Below, in pieces: positions 52,927-64,000 of a stretch of 64,000 bases of DNA. Below the pieces are notes generated by a model. That model saw nothing but the letters and a program-made list of their open reading frames with translations. It ran no database searches and was not told where the DNA came from. The stretch is from Pleodorina starrii (lineage: Eukaryota; Chlorophyta; Chlorophyceae; Chlamydomonadales; Volvocaceae). The translations under genes and the position numbers were made by a program. The stretch is taken from NCBI GenBank assembly GCA_030267565.1, contig BRXU01000001.1, forward strand, positions 3,534,001-3,598,000, in the 5' to 3' direction. Position 1 is the stretch's first letter. Each line of letters opens with the position of its first letter.

Positions 52927-54177
52927 AAACGAGTGCTGGGGGCAAGGTGGAAAGGCGAGGAGAGCCCGGGGGCCGAGTGAGGCATATATATTTGCCTAGG
53001 ACTGCTGTTCCGTTGGGGTTTCACAAAGGCGGTGCCAATTATCAGACGTTGAATTAGACGTTGAAAGTGTTTGAAGGTGAGGCTGAGGGCCCGAGGCGAT
53101 TACTCGACGGGGATGATACACCGGCGCTTCTGAAGGAGATGATAGGCAATCGCCGCATGTGGAAGCGGGGGCCTTCCTTGCGCCTCTTGGAGACCCTGCG
53201 ACACATTTGGGGAGGCATTTCGGCAGGAGAATGATAACAGTGCAGGGAGGTCTACTGGCGCCTGACTGTATGTGGGTTGGAGTCAAATCCAACTCCAGGT
53301 TTTGCTGGCGGCGTCGGCGTTGCAGCATCATAAACGACCGAATGCCACCGTTGACCTTGGCCCGCTTACCTCTAGTTGCTGACTCGACTACGACTACGTC
53401 CTGGTCGCTGCTTGCAATATCCGGCTCGGCAATTGCATTCGCGGCAGCAGGCAGGTACGGCCTCAGTGGCGTCAAGAAGATCCTCGTAACCACTTGGCGT
53501 CAAATAGGAAAGCAGCTGTCTGGAAGGGAAACTATTTCGTTTTTAGTATAGTTATGACTGCAAACTGTATGGTATGCTTCGACGTATTAGCCGGCTTCGA
53601 GTGCCTGGGTGCGACAGATGCTGCTGCTGCAAACTGCAGGCCGGCGCGGGTCCCGGCCCGGATCTGAGCCAGCAAACAAATCGTTCGTTTGGCCAGGCAA
53701 CGGGGGTCCCTTTCTTTCGTTTGGCTTGTGGATGAACGCCGGCCTTCGCTCGGCGGGCGGACGAACGGGCAGGAACGGGCCCCTCGGGCCCCGGCTTTTA
53801 GTTCAAAACGGCCCTTCGGACCGTTGGATGATCCGGATGATGTAGCTACGCACTCTGTATACCGGTACAGTGTATCTTCTCATATGGTCCTTCTTTAGCC
53901 CGTAATGTAGAACATCATTACTGTACGGCAGAGCGTATAAGCATTTGACACCTGGAAGTGGCGTGGAGAGGTGACACTGGATGAGGTTAATAGGCAATTG
54001 AAATGTCTATGACCTGGAGTTGGCTGCGCGGTCTGTGCCGTTCTTTCCTGGTATGGCGCGGCCAGGGACAGAGGTACATGTCGCAGAATTGTAAAGAATT
54101 GTAAGGAAAGGTTACATGAAAGTATCAGGTGTAAATCTGTATATCCTTAAAGCTTGGTGATTGGGTATGGGTAGGGA
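52927..54177. other. region between SRPRA exon and satellite array
   Basis: It holds the 3' flank of the SRPRA exon, a minus-strand open frame (52996-53493, 165 codons, Arg/Pro/Ser-rich, no recognised domain) and a dispersed repeat at 53640-53900 that is related to 50690-50860. No supported gene. Confidence 0.45.
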
Positions 54178-57100
54178 GGTTAGTTAGGGAATTGCGCGCG
54201 CCCCCTTCAATTTTACGTTTTTCTGGGTGATGTAGTACTGTTGCCTATGTTGACGGGGTCCAGTGGAAGGGCATTGTATTGCTCGTGCTGACATCGCATC
54301 GTTTTGGGTGTGGTCTGAAGTCGGTGTGTAGGTGGGCCTGTCTGTTGTTGTATTGGCGAAGGTCGTATAGTCTTGCTGTTGGCTATTGGGTAACACATCG
54401 GTTTGTGTTGGCTGATGGCTGTCGGAATTTCACTTGAAATTGAGGGGAAGTTTGAATAAGGAGAAGGCTTGTGTCTACATGTCCGAAGACTTACAGGGAA
54501 AATTTCCGAAGTAAATAATTCAACGTGAACAGCGCGTGAGAACATTGACAAGGCTACTCAAAAAAGTTCGGATTCCGAAATAGCTCCTAATACGTTGTCG
54601 ACAGCACGTGGTTAGCCCGGCGGACACGTGTACGGCCAGCGGTGTCCCCCTTAACAAACAATATCAAGCCAGCAGTTCCAACATCAATCAAACGCATTCT
54701 CCACATGCCGCCGGGACGACTGGCGACCTTGCCAAGTGAGCATCTACGAGGTGAACGCGGTCTCCCACGTATCGGGGTTCCCCCGAAAGCGAGAATAGAC
54801 ACTTGCTCCTAAGACGATGTCGACAGCGCGTGAGAACAGCACGCAAGTCTAATGAATAACGCAGATACCAACGGATTTTTGCAGCGCGTGATAACTCGCA
54901 CAAGGCACTTAAGATTGCAGAGGCTGAATCAAAATATAACGTTGTTAGGACGACAACAGCACGCCAACCCTAAAACCCTAAAACCCTAAAACCCTAAAAC
55001 CCTAAAACCCTAAAACCCTAAAACCCTAAAACCCTAAAACCCTAAAACCCTAAAACCCTAAAACCCTAAAACCCTAAAACCCTAAACCCTAAAACCCTAA
55101 AACCCTAAGGTTAGTTAGGGAATTGCGCGCGCCCCCTTCAATTTTACGTTTTTCTGGGTGATGTAGTACTGTTGCCTATGTTGACGGGGTCCAGTGGAAG
55201 GGCATTGTATTGCTCGTGCTGACATCGCATCGTTTTGGGTGTGGTCTGAAGTCGGTGTGTAGGTGGGCCTGTCTGTTGTTGTATTGGCGAAGGTCGTATA
55301 GTCTTGCTGTTGGCTATTGGGTAACACATCGGTTTGTGTTGGCTGATGGCTGTCGGAATTTCACTTGAAATTGAGGGGAAGTTTGAATAAGGAGAAGGCT
55401 TGTGTCTACATGTCCGAAGACTTACAGGGAGAATTTCCGAAGTAAATAATTCAACGTGAACAGCGCGTGAGAACATTGACAAGGCTACTCAAAAAAGTTC
55501 GGATTCCGAAATAGCTCCTAATACGTTGTCGACAGCACGTGGTTAGCCCGGCGGACACGTGTACGGCCAGCGGTGTCCCCCTTAACAAACAATATCAAGC
55601 CAGCAGTTCCAACATCAATCAAACGCATTCTCCACATGCCGCCGGGACGACTGGCGACCTTGCCAAGTGAGCATCTACGAGGTGAACGCGGTCTCCCACG
55701 TATCGGGGTTCCCCCGAAAGCGAGAATAGACACTTGCTCCTAAGATGATGTCGACAGCGCGTGAGAACAGCACGCAAGTCTAATGAATAACGCAGATACC
55801 AACGGATTTTTGCAGCGCGTGATAACTCGCACAAGGCACTTAAGATTGCAGAGGCTGAATCAAAATATAACGTTGTTAGGACGACAACAGCACGCCAACC
55901 CTAAAACCCTAAAACCCTAAAACCCTAAGGTTAGTTAGGGAATTGCGCGCGCCCCCTTCAATTTTACGTTTTTCTGGGTGATGTAGTACTGTTGCCTATG
56001 TTGACGGGGTCCAGTGGAAGGGCATTGTATTGCTCGTGCTGACATCGCATCGTTTTGGGTGTGGTCTGAAGTCGGTGTGTAGGTGGGCCTGTCTGTTGTT
56101 GTATTGGCGAAGGTCGTATAGTCTTGCTGTTGGCTATTGGGTAACACATCGGTTTGTGTTGGCTGATGGCTGTCGGAATTTCACTTGAAATTGAGGGGAA
56201 GTTTGAATAAGGAGAAGGCTTGTGTCTACATGTCCGAAGACTTACAGGGAGAATTTCCGAAGTAAATAATTCAACGTGAACAGCGCGTGAGAACATTGAC
56301 AAGGCTACTCAAAAAAGTTCGGATTCCGAAATAGCTCCTAATACGTTGTCGACAGCACGTGGTTAGCCCGGCGGACACGTGTACGGCCAGCGGTGTCCCC
56401 CTTAACAAACAATATCAAGCCAGCAGTTCCAACATCAATCAAACGCATTCTCCACATGCCGCCGGGACGACTGGCGACCTTGCCAAGTGAGCATCTACGA
56501 GGTGAACGCGGTCTCCCACGTATCGGGGTTCCCCCGAAAGCGAGAATAGACACTTGCTCCTAAGACGATGTCGACAGCGCGTGAGAACAGCACGCAAGTC
56601 TAATGAATAACGCAGATACCAACGGATTTTTGCAGCGCGTGATAACTCGCACAAGGCACTTAAGATTGCAGAGGCTGAATCAAAATATAACGTTGTTAGG
56701 ACGACAACAGCACGCCAACCCTAAAACCCTAAAACCCTAAAACCCTAAAACCCTAAAACCCTAAAACCCTAAAACCCTAAAACCCTAAAACCCTAAAACC
56801 CTAAACCCTAAAACCCTAAAACCCTAAGGTTAGTTAGGGAATTGCGCGCGCCCCCTTCAATTTTACGTTTTTCTGGGTGATGTAGTACTGTTGCCTATGT
56901 TGACGGGGTCCAGTGGAAGGGCATTGTATTGCTCGTGCTGACATCGCATCGTTTTGGGTGTGGTCTGAAGTCGGTGTGTAGGTGGGCCTGTCTGTTGTTG
57001 TATTGGCGAAGGTCGTATAGTCTTGCTGTTGGCTATTGGGTAACACATCGGTTTGTGTTGGCTGATGGCTGTCGGAATTTCACTTGAAATTGAGGGGAAG

Positions 57101-60100
57101 TTTGAATAAGGAGAAGGCTTGTGTCTACATGTCCGAAGACTTACAGGGAGAATTTCCGAAGTAAATAATTCAACGTGAACAGCGCGTGAGAACATTGACA
57201 AGGCTACTCAAAAAAGTTCGGATTCCGAAATAGCTCCTAATACGTTGTCGACAGCACGTGGTTAGCCCGGCGGACACGTGTACGGCCAGCGGTGTCCCCC
57301 TTAACAAACAATATCAAGCCAGCAGTTCCAACATCAATCAAACGCATTCTCCACATGCCGCCGGGACGACTGGCGACCTTGCCAAGTGAGCATCTACGAG
57401 GTGAACGCGGTCTCCCACGTATCGGGGTTCCCCCGAAAGCGAGAATAGACACTTGCTCCTAAGACGATGTCGACAGCGCGTGAGAACAGCACGCAAGTCT
57501 AATGAATAACGCAGATACCAACGGATTTTTGCAGCGCGTGATAACTCGCACAAGGCACTTAAGATTGCAGAGGCTGAATCAAAATATAACGTTGTTAGGA
57601 CGACAACAGCACGCCAACCCTAAAACCCTAAAACCCTAAAACCCTAAGGTTAGTTAGGGAATTGCGCGCGCCCCCTTCAATTTTACGTTTTTCTGGGTGA
57701 TGTAGTACTGTTGCCTATGTTGACGGGGTCCAGTGGAAGGGCATTGTATTGCTCGTGCTGACATCGCATCGTTTTGGGTGTGGTCTGAAGTCGGTGTGTA
57801 GGTGGGCCTGTCTGTTGTTGTATTGGCGAAGGTCGTATAGTCTTGCTGTTGGCTATTGGGTAACACATCGGTTTGTGTTGGCTGATGGCTGTCGGAATTT
57901 CACTTGAAATTGAGGGGAAGTTTGAATAAGGAGAAGGCTTGTGTCTACATGTCCGAAGACTTACAGGGAGAATTTCCGAAGTAAATAATTCAACGTGAAC
58001 AGCGCGTGAGAACATTGACAAGGCTACTCAAAAAAGTTCGGATTCCGAAATAGCTCCTAATACGTTGTCGACAGCACGTGGTTAGCCCGGCGGACACGTG
58101 TACGGCCAGCGGTGTCCCCCTTAACAAACAATATCAAGCCAGCAGTTCCAACATCAATCAAACGCATTCTCCACATGCCGCCGGGACGACTGGCGACCTT
58201 GCCAAGTGAGCATCTACGAGGTGAACGCGGTCTCCCACGTATCGGGGTTCCCCCGAAAGCGAGAATAGACACTTGCTCCTAAGATGATGTCGACAGCGCG
58301 TGAGAACAGCACGCAAGTCTAATGAATAACGCAGATACCAACGGATTTTTGCAGCGCGTGATAACTCGCACAAGGCACTTAAGATTGCAGAGGCTGAATC
58401 AAAATATAACGTTGTTAGGACGACAACAGCACGCCAACCCTAAAACCCTAAAACCCTAAAACCCTAAAACCCTAAAACCCTAAAACCCTAAAACCCTAAA
58501 ACCCTAAAACCCTAAAACCCTAAAACCCTAAAACCCTAAAACCCTAAAACCCTAAACCCTAAAACCCTAAAACCCTAAGGTTAGTTAGGGAATTGCGCGC
58601 GCCCCCTTCAATTTTACGTTTTTCTGGGTGATGTAGTACTGTTGCCTATGTTGACGGGGTCCAGTGGAAGGGCATTGTATTGCTCGTGCTGACATCGCAT
58701 CGTTTTGGGTGTGGTCTGAAGTCGGTGTGTAGGTGGGCCTGTCTGTTGTTGTATTGGCGAAGGTCGTATAGTCTTGCTGTTGGCTATTGGGTAACACATC
58801 GGTTTGTGTTGGCTGATGGCTGTCGGAATTTCACTTGAAATTGAGGGGAAGTTTGAATAAGGAGAAGGCTTGTGTCTACATGTCCGAAGACTTACAGGGA
58901 GAATTTCCGAAGTAAATAATTCAACGTGAACAGCACGTGAGAACATTGACAAGGCTACTCAAAAAAGTTCGGATTCCGAAATAGCTCCTAATACGTTGTC
59001 GACAGCACGTGGTTAGCCCGGCGGACACGTGTACGGCCAGCGGTGTCCCCCTTAACAAACAATATCAAGCCAGCAGTTCCAACATCAATCAAACGCATTC
59101 TCCACATGCCGCCGGGACGACTGGCGACCTTGCCAAGTGAGCATCTACGAGGTGAACGCGGTCTCCCACGTATCGGGGTTCCCCCGAAAGCGAGAATAGA
59201 CACTTGCTCCTAAGACGATGTCGACAGCGCGTGAGAACAGCATGCAAGTCTAATGAATAACGCAGATACCAACGGATTTTTGCAGCGCGTGATAACTCGC
59301 ACAAGGCACTTAAGATTGCAGAGGCTGAATCAAAATATAACGTTGTTAGGACGACAACAGCACGCCAACCCTAAAACCCTAAAACCCTAAAACCCTAAAA
59401 CCCTAAAACCCTAAAACCCTAAAACCCTAAAACCCTAAACCCTAAAACCCTAAAACCCTAAAACCCTAAAACCCTAAGGTTAGTTAGGGAATTGCGCGCG
59501 CCCCCTTCAATTTTACGTTTTTCTGGGTGATGTAGTACTGTTGCCTATGTTGACGGGGTCCAGTGGAAGGGCATTGTATTGCTCGTGCTGACATCGCATC
59601 GTTTTGGGTGTGGTCTGAAGTCGGTGTGTAGGTGGGCCTGTCTGTTGTTGTATTGGCGAAGGTCGTATAGTCTTGCTGTTGGCTATTGGGTAACACATCG
59701 GTTTGTGTTGGCTGATGGCTGTCGGAATTTCACTTGAAATTGAGGGGAAGTTTGAATAAGGAGAAGGCTTGTGTCTACATGTCCGAAGACTTACAGGGAG
59801 AATTTCCGAAGTAAATAATTCAACGTGAACAGCGCGTGAGAACATTGACAAGGCTACTCAAAAAAGTTCGGATTCCGAAATAGCTCCTAATACGTTGTCG
59901 ACAGCACGTGGTTAGCCCGGCAGACACGTGTACGGCCAGCGGTGTCCCCCTTAACAAACAATATCAAGCCAGCAGTTCCAACATCAATCAAACGCATTCT
60001 CCACATGCCGCCGGGACGACTGGCGACCTTGCCAAGTGAGCATCTACGAGGTGAACGCGGTCTCCCACGTATCGGGGTTCCCCCGAAAGCGAGAATAGAC

Positions 60101-61182
60101 ACTTGCTCCTAAGACGATGTCGACAGCGCGTGAGAACAGCACGCAAGTCTAATGAATAACGCAGATACCAACGGATTTTTGCAGCGCGTGATAACTCGCA
60201 CAAGGCACTTAAGATTGCAGAGGCTGAATCAAAATATAACGTTGTTAGGACGACAACAGCACGCCAACCCTAAAACCCTAAAACCCTAAAACCCTAAAAC
60301 CCTAAAACCCTAAAACCCTAAAACCCTAAAACCCTAAAACCCTAAAACCCTAAAACCCTAAAACCCTAAACCCTAAAACCCTAAAACCCTAAGGTTAGTT
60401 AGGGAATTGCGCGCGCCCCCTTCAATTTTACGTTTTTCTGGGTGATGTAGTACTGTTGCCTATGTTGACGGGGTCCAGTGGAAGGGCATTGTATTGCTCG
60501 TGCTGACATCGCATCGTTTTGGGTGTGGTCTGAAGTCGGTGTGTAGGTGGGCCTGTCTGTTGTTGTATTGGCGAAGGTCGTATAGTCTTGCTGTTGGCTA
60601 TTGGGTAACACATCGGTTTGTGTTGGCTGATGGCTGTCGGAATTTCACTTGAAATTGAGGGGAAGTTTGAATAAGGAGAAGGCTTGTGTCTACATGTCCG
60701 AAGACTTACAGGGAGAATTTCCGAAGTAAATAATTCAACGTGAACAGCGCGTGAGAACATTGACAAGGCTACTCAAAAAAGTTCGGATTCCGAAATAGCT
60801 CCTAATACGTTGTCGACAGCACGTGGTTAGCCCGGCGGACACGTGTACGGCCAGCGGTGTCCCCCTTAACAAACAATATCAAGCCAGCAGTTCCAACATC
60901 AATCAAACGCATTCTCCACATGCCGCCGGGACGACTGGCGACCTTGCCAAGTGAGCATCTACGAGGTGAACGCGGTCTCCCACGTGTCGGGGTTCTCCGG
61001 AAAGCGCGAATAGACACTTGCTCCTAAGACGATGTCGACAGCGCGTGAGAACAGCGCGCAAGTCTAATGAATAACGCAGATACCAACGGATTTTTGCAGC
61101 GCGTGATAACTCGCACAAGGCACTTAAGATTTCAGAGGCTGAATCAAAATATAACGTTGTTAGGACGACAACAGCACGCCAG
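54178..61182 (+). repeat. subtelomeric-type satellite, 8 tandem units of about 790 bp with telomeric spacers
   Basis: Units start with GGTTAGTTAGGGAATTGCGC at 54178, 55109, 55929, 56828, 57648, 58579, 59478 and 60393, and end ...ACAACAGCACGCC. Bodies are nearly identical, with private single-base differences (for example ATGATG for ACGATG in units 2 and 5). The spacing of 820, 899, 915 or 931 bp depends only on the telomeric tract between units. Unit 8 is the most diverged and ends without a tract. The design recalls the long subtelomeric tandem repeats reported in Chlamydomonas. Small open frames repeated in each unit are not genes. Confidence 0.92.
54966..60392 (+). repeat. seven interstitial CCCTAAAA telomere-type tracts
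   Basis: Tracts at 54966-55108 (143 bp), 55897-55928 (32), 56717-56827 (111), 57616-57647 (32), 58436-58578 (143), 59367-59477 (111) and 60266-60392 (127). All have the C-rich strand on plus, as at a left chromosome end. All but the two short ones hold a single CCCTAAA variant a few repeats from the right end. Each ends CCCTAA followed by GGTTAGTTAGGG. Confidence 0.95.
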
Positions 61183-61337
61183 GCTGTATTCAAGTATGAA
61201 ATGCTTGCCCGCAGTTGCCACTGTCGTATTGATTTTAACCTGTTGACTGTCCAAAATTTGAAGAGCACAGACGCCATTCCGGCAGTGCACGTCCGAAAAT
61301 GTAAATGGCATCTTCACAGCCAATTGAAAGTTGCAGC

Positions 61338-61518
61338 ACGGACACATCTACGGCCAGCGGTGTCCCCCTTATCAAACAATATCAGGCCAGCAGTTCCAAC
61401 TTCAATCAAACGCATTCTCCACATGCCGCCGGGATGACTGGCGACCTTGCCAAGTGAGCTTCTACGAGGTGAACGCGTTCTCCCACGTGTCGGGGTTCTC
61501 CGGAAAGCGCGAATAGAA
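61338..61518 (-). repeat. gene 3' end homologous to the satellite unit
   Basis: 181 bases, matching 60836-61017 of unit 8 and the same part of every unit. In the gene copy this is the last 17 codons, the stop and about 120 bases of 3' UTR. The minus-strand protein end FPENPDTWENAFTS corresponds to FRGNPDTWETAFTS in the units. Confidence 0.85.
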
Positions 61519-63203
61519 AATCTGCACGACAGAGCAATGAACACATTCATATTCGCAGTTTCTATACGGAAGGAACCCGAGGCAAATGGCGCAAGGCAGA
61601 ATTACCTTGCCGACGGTGGGGTGGTTGCGGTAGTCGTTGTAGACGTGAGTGAGTAGCTGACCGAGCTTAAGAGCACCTGAGTAGGGCTGCTCGCCAAACT
61701 CGAAGATGGACAGCTTGGAGTTGTGATGAATGAGATCAAGGAGGTGGTGGCCCATGCCCCGGCGCCAAGAATCATAGCTGTTGTATGAGCACACAATAGA
61801 AGCACCGTAGCTCACTCGTGGCTGTTTTGGCAGCGGCAAATGATCAGCTGAAAGCAGAACCGGGAAGCCGCGATTCAAGTATTTGCGAATGCGAACATTG
61901 CACTGCTCGCTGGGCAGCACGAAAGCACAGCCAGCAGCCATGCTCGCCAACCACAACGGATGCACGAGGACGTCGATGTCCATGCCAGGTGCGGGGAACA
62001 TAAAGACAACCATCACAATGGACAAGTCGTACTTGGCCACAATGGCGCCTGCATGCAGAACCAATACAATTCAATGCTTAGCAATCGCAAATCGTGTAAG
62101 ATGTGTACACAACACACGTGCAGCCCTTGCAATGTGATGAAGACATCAGTACTTACTCGGATACTTGACGATGCGCTTGATGAACTGCAATGTACCAGAT
62201 ATCGGATCCTGGTCTTTCACATTGGTGACAAGAACACGCACGGACAGTGCCTTGTCAGTGTCGATAATACCGGTGATCATAATGTCGGGGTGCTGCCGAA
62301 TGAAATCCAGGATCCGCTCCAATACGCGGAAGCCCTCACAAATCGAAGTCGCCACAATAGCAAAGTCGAAATCGGAAGGTTCGAAAGGAGCGTCCTGCAT
62401 ACAATAAATTTCTTAAGTTTTCATTTCGGTCTGGCGGGCTGAACTGTGAAACGCTACAGAAATGGTAGTAACGCTCTTTACTCACGTGAAGTGCAGCTGC
62501 CAAGGCTGCGCCTCCCGACAAAGCAAGAAAGCCACTGAACTCGGAAAGCAGGACGTACACAAAGCCATGGAGAAAGCGGCGTAGGTGGGCTGCGATGTTG
62601 CAATGGACAGCAAACAACTGTCAGAGCGAGCCTCACAAACATCTGAGCAGGACTCATAGAACCAGTCGATAAGTACATCATGAACAATAAAATTGCATTT
62701 CAGAAGCCGAGTTTGAACGCACCAGCGGCCAGAGCAGTAGTTGCAACGACGCGGCGGCTCTCAAGAAACGCGCGTGTCTGCGGATTGTTCAGACATACGA
62801 CGAATGTCCAGGCCAATTGAATCTGACGGCTGTATTGGCTAATTGTCGCCAGAGAAAGCATGAGCCCGGCTGCGTCACCAAACAGGGAAACAAGGGCACC
62901 GCGCAGCGCGGACTCCGGTGCACCCAGGTCGATATCCATGATATCCGCAGTTCGTTGCGACATCATAATCGCAATGGGGGCGCATACGGTCAACATCCAA
63001 TACATAAATTTCACATCTAGTGTCATGCCCCACACGCTGTTGGCACGAACCGCAAGACGGTCAGCATCCGTCCTCGGGGGGTGCGACAAATACATTCTAA
63101 TCGATGAACCTAGAGTGGTGGTGAAGTCAGGGGCCAATTCACAGCTGGACATGAATTCAGCAGTCACAGAGTGCTGCAAGTCGCTCGTCCAGATTGGAAG
63201 CAC
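61462..63203 (-). CDS. multi-exon membrane protein of unknown function
   Basis: Exons, reading leftwards: 63203 (first ATG) to about 62722; 62617-62486; 62394-62157; and 62048-61462 (stop). Donors GTGAGT and GTAAGT, GCAG acceptors and phases fit for the last three exons (AALH|DAPFEP; KYPS|AIVAKY). The junction of the first two is unresolved, because the good donor at 62721 (GTGCGT) leaves phase 1. Hydrophobic segments suggest several membrane passes (YWMLTVCAPIAIMM; VYVLLSEFSGFLALSG; LSIVMVVFMFPAPG; KVILPCAICLGFLPY). The region around FDFAIVATSICEGFRVLERI is soluble and helical. No family is recognised. The terminal 17 codons and 3' UTR have been copied into the neighbouring satellite array. 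Confidence 0.6.
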
Positions 63204-63400
63204 TCCAGGGAACCCCGCTTTCGTACAGACGCCATCACTACCGGTTCAAGTCCTGGTCACATTCCTTTGATCCGCCTCTGTTCGTAGCGGGAGGACTTCT
63301 ACACACCTTGGCGGCATCGCTTTGGTGCCGCTAATCAACTGCAATCCTGGGTAAGCATTGGTTCTGGCCCAGTGCAGCGCCTTCTTTTCACGTAGGCGCG

Positions 63401-64000
63401 ATGCCGCGCGCTTCGCGCGCCCCAGCCGTGCGCCCCTCACAAGCCCGATTGGATGCTAGCAGAGATGAGCGCCGTGAGGCCCGTCGCCTTCGCGCACAGG
63501 CTGCGCGCGAAGCGCGTTGGAGACCTTACGACGTTAATGCCCAGTCTTGGTCGCAGGGATTGTCGGAGCGTGTAGCATCATGGAAATATTTCACGTCGGC
63601 TCTTGTGGCCGGTCTGTATCTGTGCGCGTATTGCGGCATATCCTCGCTGACCAGCCCCACCAGCGGATGGACGTCAGTTGCGAGGTCCACTACCACGGTG
63701 CCCGCAGCCGCCAGTGCAAATGAAATAATGCAAGACCGCATGTCGCGACCGGATAATAACGAATGGTTCCAGTGTCCTCATTGCGCAAGGGGCACCCGTG
63801 TCGATGCGATGGCCAACCCTCGTGCTGCTCATGTTGTCTTCCATTCGCCCGACTATGTGAAGCGCATTTTAGCACCCGACCAACTCCGTTTTCAACTCCT
63901 CTCCTTGGTTGACCTGAACCTTGACTTACAGGAACGCCTGCACGGCTTCGCGCACGGACAAGTCCTGCCTGACACGCTTCTCAGCGCACCAATCGTTACG
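63401..64000 (+). CDS. unidentified ORF, truncated by the window edge
   Basis: 200 codons open to the last base, starting at ATG 63401. The N-terminus is very basic (DERREARRLRAQAAREARWR), then YDVNAQSW. A possible membrane or hydrophobic stretch comes next (SALVAGLYLCAYCGIS), then a CX2C pair (FQCPHCARGT), then QERLHGFAHGQVLPD. It is divergent from the gene at 61462-63203, about 200 bases apart. An Arg-rich N-terminus before a CX2C segment is reminiscent of transposon proteins such as Helitron helicases, but nothing decisive is visible here. Confidence 0.5.
   Translation, partial: MPRASRAPAVRPSQARLDASRDERREARRLRAQAAREARWRPYDVNAQSWSQGLSERVASWKYFTSALVAGLYLCAYCGISSLTSPTSGWTSVARSTTTVPAAASANEIMQDRMSRPDNNEWFQCPHCARGTRVDAMANPRAAHVVFHSPDYVKRILAPDQLRFQLLSLVDLNLDLQERLHGFAHGQVLPDTLLSAPIVT

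Noticed and set aside
54178..61017. Repeated minus-strand frames of 70, 112 and 71 codons in every satellite unit
   Set aside because: They recur only because the unit is repeated, have no family resemblance, and the true coding frame in the source gene is a different one.
54178..61182. CRISPR-like appearance of repeat-spacer alternation
   Set aside because: Units are 0.8 kb and the spacers are simple telomere repeats in a eukaryotic genome, so this is not a CRISPR array.

Overview
The window looks like nuclear DNA of a volvocine or Chlamydomonas-type green alga. The evidence is: CCCTAAAA telomere-type repeats (the Chlamydomonas-type TTTTAGGG motif); short-exon genes with GTGAGT/GTGCGT-like donors and GCAG acceptors; a large (Pro)n/(SPP)n extracellular protein of the kind found in volvocine matrix and receptor families; and retroelement families known from these algae (PAT/Kangaroo/TOC-like tyrosine-recombinase elements, Dualen/RandI dual-endonuclease LINEs, Ty3 chromoviruses). 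Species cannot be fixed from sequence alone.

Layout: 1-1135 has no gene. 1136-7794 is a split-direct-repeat tyrosine-recombinase element (A1...B1A2...B2) with an antisense recombinase gene and a gag-like remnant, but no reverse transcriptase. 7830-9732 is a terminal-inverted-repeat element that encloses the promoter and first exon of the main host gene. That gene (8992-20447, +, 12 exons reconstructed) encodes a single-pass membrane protein with signal peptide, metal-binding and Cys-rich modules, a LamG-like domain, about 180 residues of nearly pure proline, a (SPP)n stalk, a transmembrane helix and a 485-residue low-complexity cytoplasmic tail. It carries one apparent 1-base frameshift near 15575.

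20707-31093 is a nested stack. An antisense, decayed restriction-like-endonuclease tail of a Dualen-type element is followed by a short TOC1-like element (21633-30485). A complete Ty3 chromovirus (22982-29943, 5-bp target duplication AGGGC, apparently identical LTRs) sits inside the TOC1-like element's 70-bp tandem repeats. The stack ends with an inverted partial copy of the receptor gene (30572-31093).

31094-50158 is a Dualen/RandI-type non-LTR retrotransposon. It carries a Josephin/OTU-like cysteine protease, APE endonuclease, reverse transcriptase, RNase H, zinc finger and restriction-like endonuclease. It is broken by several frameshifts and one nonsense codon. A tRNA-derived SINE (31219-31640, 12-bp duplication) and a second, antisense Ty3 chromovirus (40717-46980, duplication TAAGA) are inserted in it.

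50159-54177 holds remnants: a Gly-rich C-terminal coding fragment, a foldback element, and a second copy of the receptor promoter plus signal-peptide exon. That copy is now placed 122 bp upstream, in matching phase, of the last exon of SRP receptor alpha. 54178-61182 is an array of eight roughly 0.8-kb satellite units, seven of the junctions filled by CCCTAAAA tracts. Part of the unit is a copy of the 3' end of the adjacent multi-exon membrane-protein gene (61462-63203, -), which is therefore the apparent source of the satellite. From 63401 an unidentified ORF runs off the right edge.
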